From VBOC01 sp035635475 (GTDB lineage: Bacteria; Bacteroidota; Ignavibacteria; UBA10030; SZUA-254), in assembly GCA_035635475.1 (NCBI GenBank), contig DASQAZ010000062.1, forward strand, positions 1 to 5,971: a DNA stretch of 5,971 nt, in the 5' to 3' direction. Below, piece after piece: positions 5,597-5,971 of this stretch (position 1 is its first letter; the number at the start of each line of letters is the position of its first letter). The notes under the pieces were generated by a model that searched no databases, was not told the DNA's origin, and saw only the letters and a program-made list of their open reading frames with translations. The translations under genes and the position numbers were made by a program.

Positions 5597-5971
5597 ATGA
5601 AGACGAGCAAAGAAATCAAAGATGCGGTCAAGCAGAAATATGGTCAGATCGCACGAGGCGAGGTTTCTTCAGTCGAGCCGACCGGTTCATGTTGCGGAAC
5701 CGACGATCAAACGGTCGTCAATCTCGCGCTCCGATACGAGGAAGCGGATCAGGCGGCGATACCCGAAGGAGCCGATCTCGGATTAGGATGCGGGACGCCC
5801 GCGGCGTACGCGGACATGAAAGAAGGTATGACTGTCCTCGATCTTGGATCGGGGGCAGGGATCGATTGTTTTGTCGCCTCCCGGCATGTTGGAAAGAGCG
5901 GCCATGTGATCGGCATCGATATGACGGAAGAGATGATCAAGAAAGCGAATGAAAATAAGGCAAAGGTCGAT
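5597..5971 (+). CDS. arsM: Arsenite S-adenosylmethionine methyltransferase, N-terminal part (3' end outside window)
   Basis: The first 125 codons are present and the frame is open to the window edge; family members are usually about 260-380 aa. ArsM transfers methyl groups from S-adenosylmethionine to trivalent arsenic in the cytoplasm, giving methylated and partly volatile arsenicals. Visible hallmarks are the N-terminal SCCG (31-34), ADLGLGCGTP (59-68) with Cys65, SAM-binding motif I VLDLGSGAGID (80-90) and the acidic motif II region VIGIDMTEEMIKKA (104-117). The Cys in SCC and Cys65 correspond in position to the first two of the conserved arsenic-binding cysteines of the family; the others would lie beyond the edge. 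Cys91 follows motif I directly. A good AAAGGGA site precedes the ATG. Together with arsR it forms a repressor-methyltransferase operon. The alternative, another class I methyltransferase, is unlikely given SCC, GLGCG and the arsR neighbour. Confidence 0.93.
   Translation, partial: MKTSKEIKDAVKQKYGQIARGEVSSVEPTGSCCGTDDQTVVNLALRYEEADQAAIPEGADLGLGCGTPAAYADMKEGMTVLDLGSGAGIDCFVASRHVGKSGHVIGIDMTEEMIKKANENKAKVD

Noticed and set aside
5581..5952. A plus-strand frame overlapping arsM in another register
   Set aside because: Arg-rich with no motif, and it starts before the arsM ATG without its own context. The arsM frame carries all the methyltransferase motifs.

Overview
The window looks like part of a bacterial chromosome of moderate GC content. 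Three proteins (two with lipobox signal peptides, one a probable barrel fragment) point to a two-membrane, Gram-negative-type cell. The β-barrel tails and the membrane-protein-plus-TPR architecture recall the Fibrobacteres-Chlorobi-Bacteroidetes group and related candidate phyla. That placement is an inference and is weak. No mobile element, CRISPR array, rRNA or tRNA was seen.

Layout. Positions 1-581 (+) hold the 3' part of a probable outer-membrane β-barrel protein. It converges on a four-gene minus-strand block that is read from 4839 down to 594. In transcription order the block encodes (i) a 240-aa lipoprotein, (ii) a 395-aa protein with a lipoprotein signal, a soluble domain and a C-terminal barrel-like domain, (iii) a 130-aa small exported protein and (iv) a 650-aa multi-pass membrane protein with a TPR-like tail, resembling GT-C glycosyltransferases. 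The genes abut, lie 12 nt apart or overlap by 23 nt, so they almost certainly form one operon. The first three products are exported and the fourth sits in the inner membrane. This suggests a cell-envelope function, but no known pathway is recognised.

An intergenic region of about 360 bp (4840-5202) separates this block from a divergent plus-strand arsenic cassette. The cassette begins with an ArsR-family repressor (5203-5547) carrying the Cys-Val-Cys arsenite-sensing motif. A methyltransferase follows (5597 to the window end, truncated) with the hallmarks of ArsM, the arsenite S-adenosylmethionine methyltransferase. A plausible sigma-70-type promoter lies just upstream of arsR, and a perfect inverted repeat covers its predicted transcription start. 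The expected logic is that ArsR represses its own operon, As(III) releases it, and ArsM methylates arsenite.

The arsenic cassette is confidently identified. The four-gene envelope operon is the less understood part of the window and the best candidate for something undescribed.
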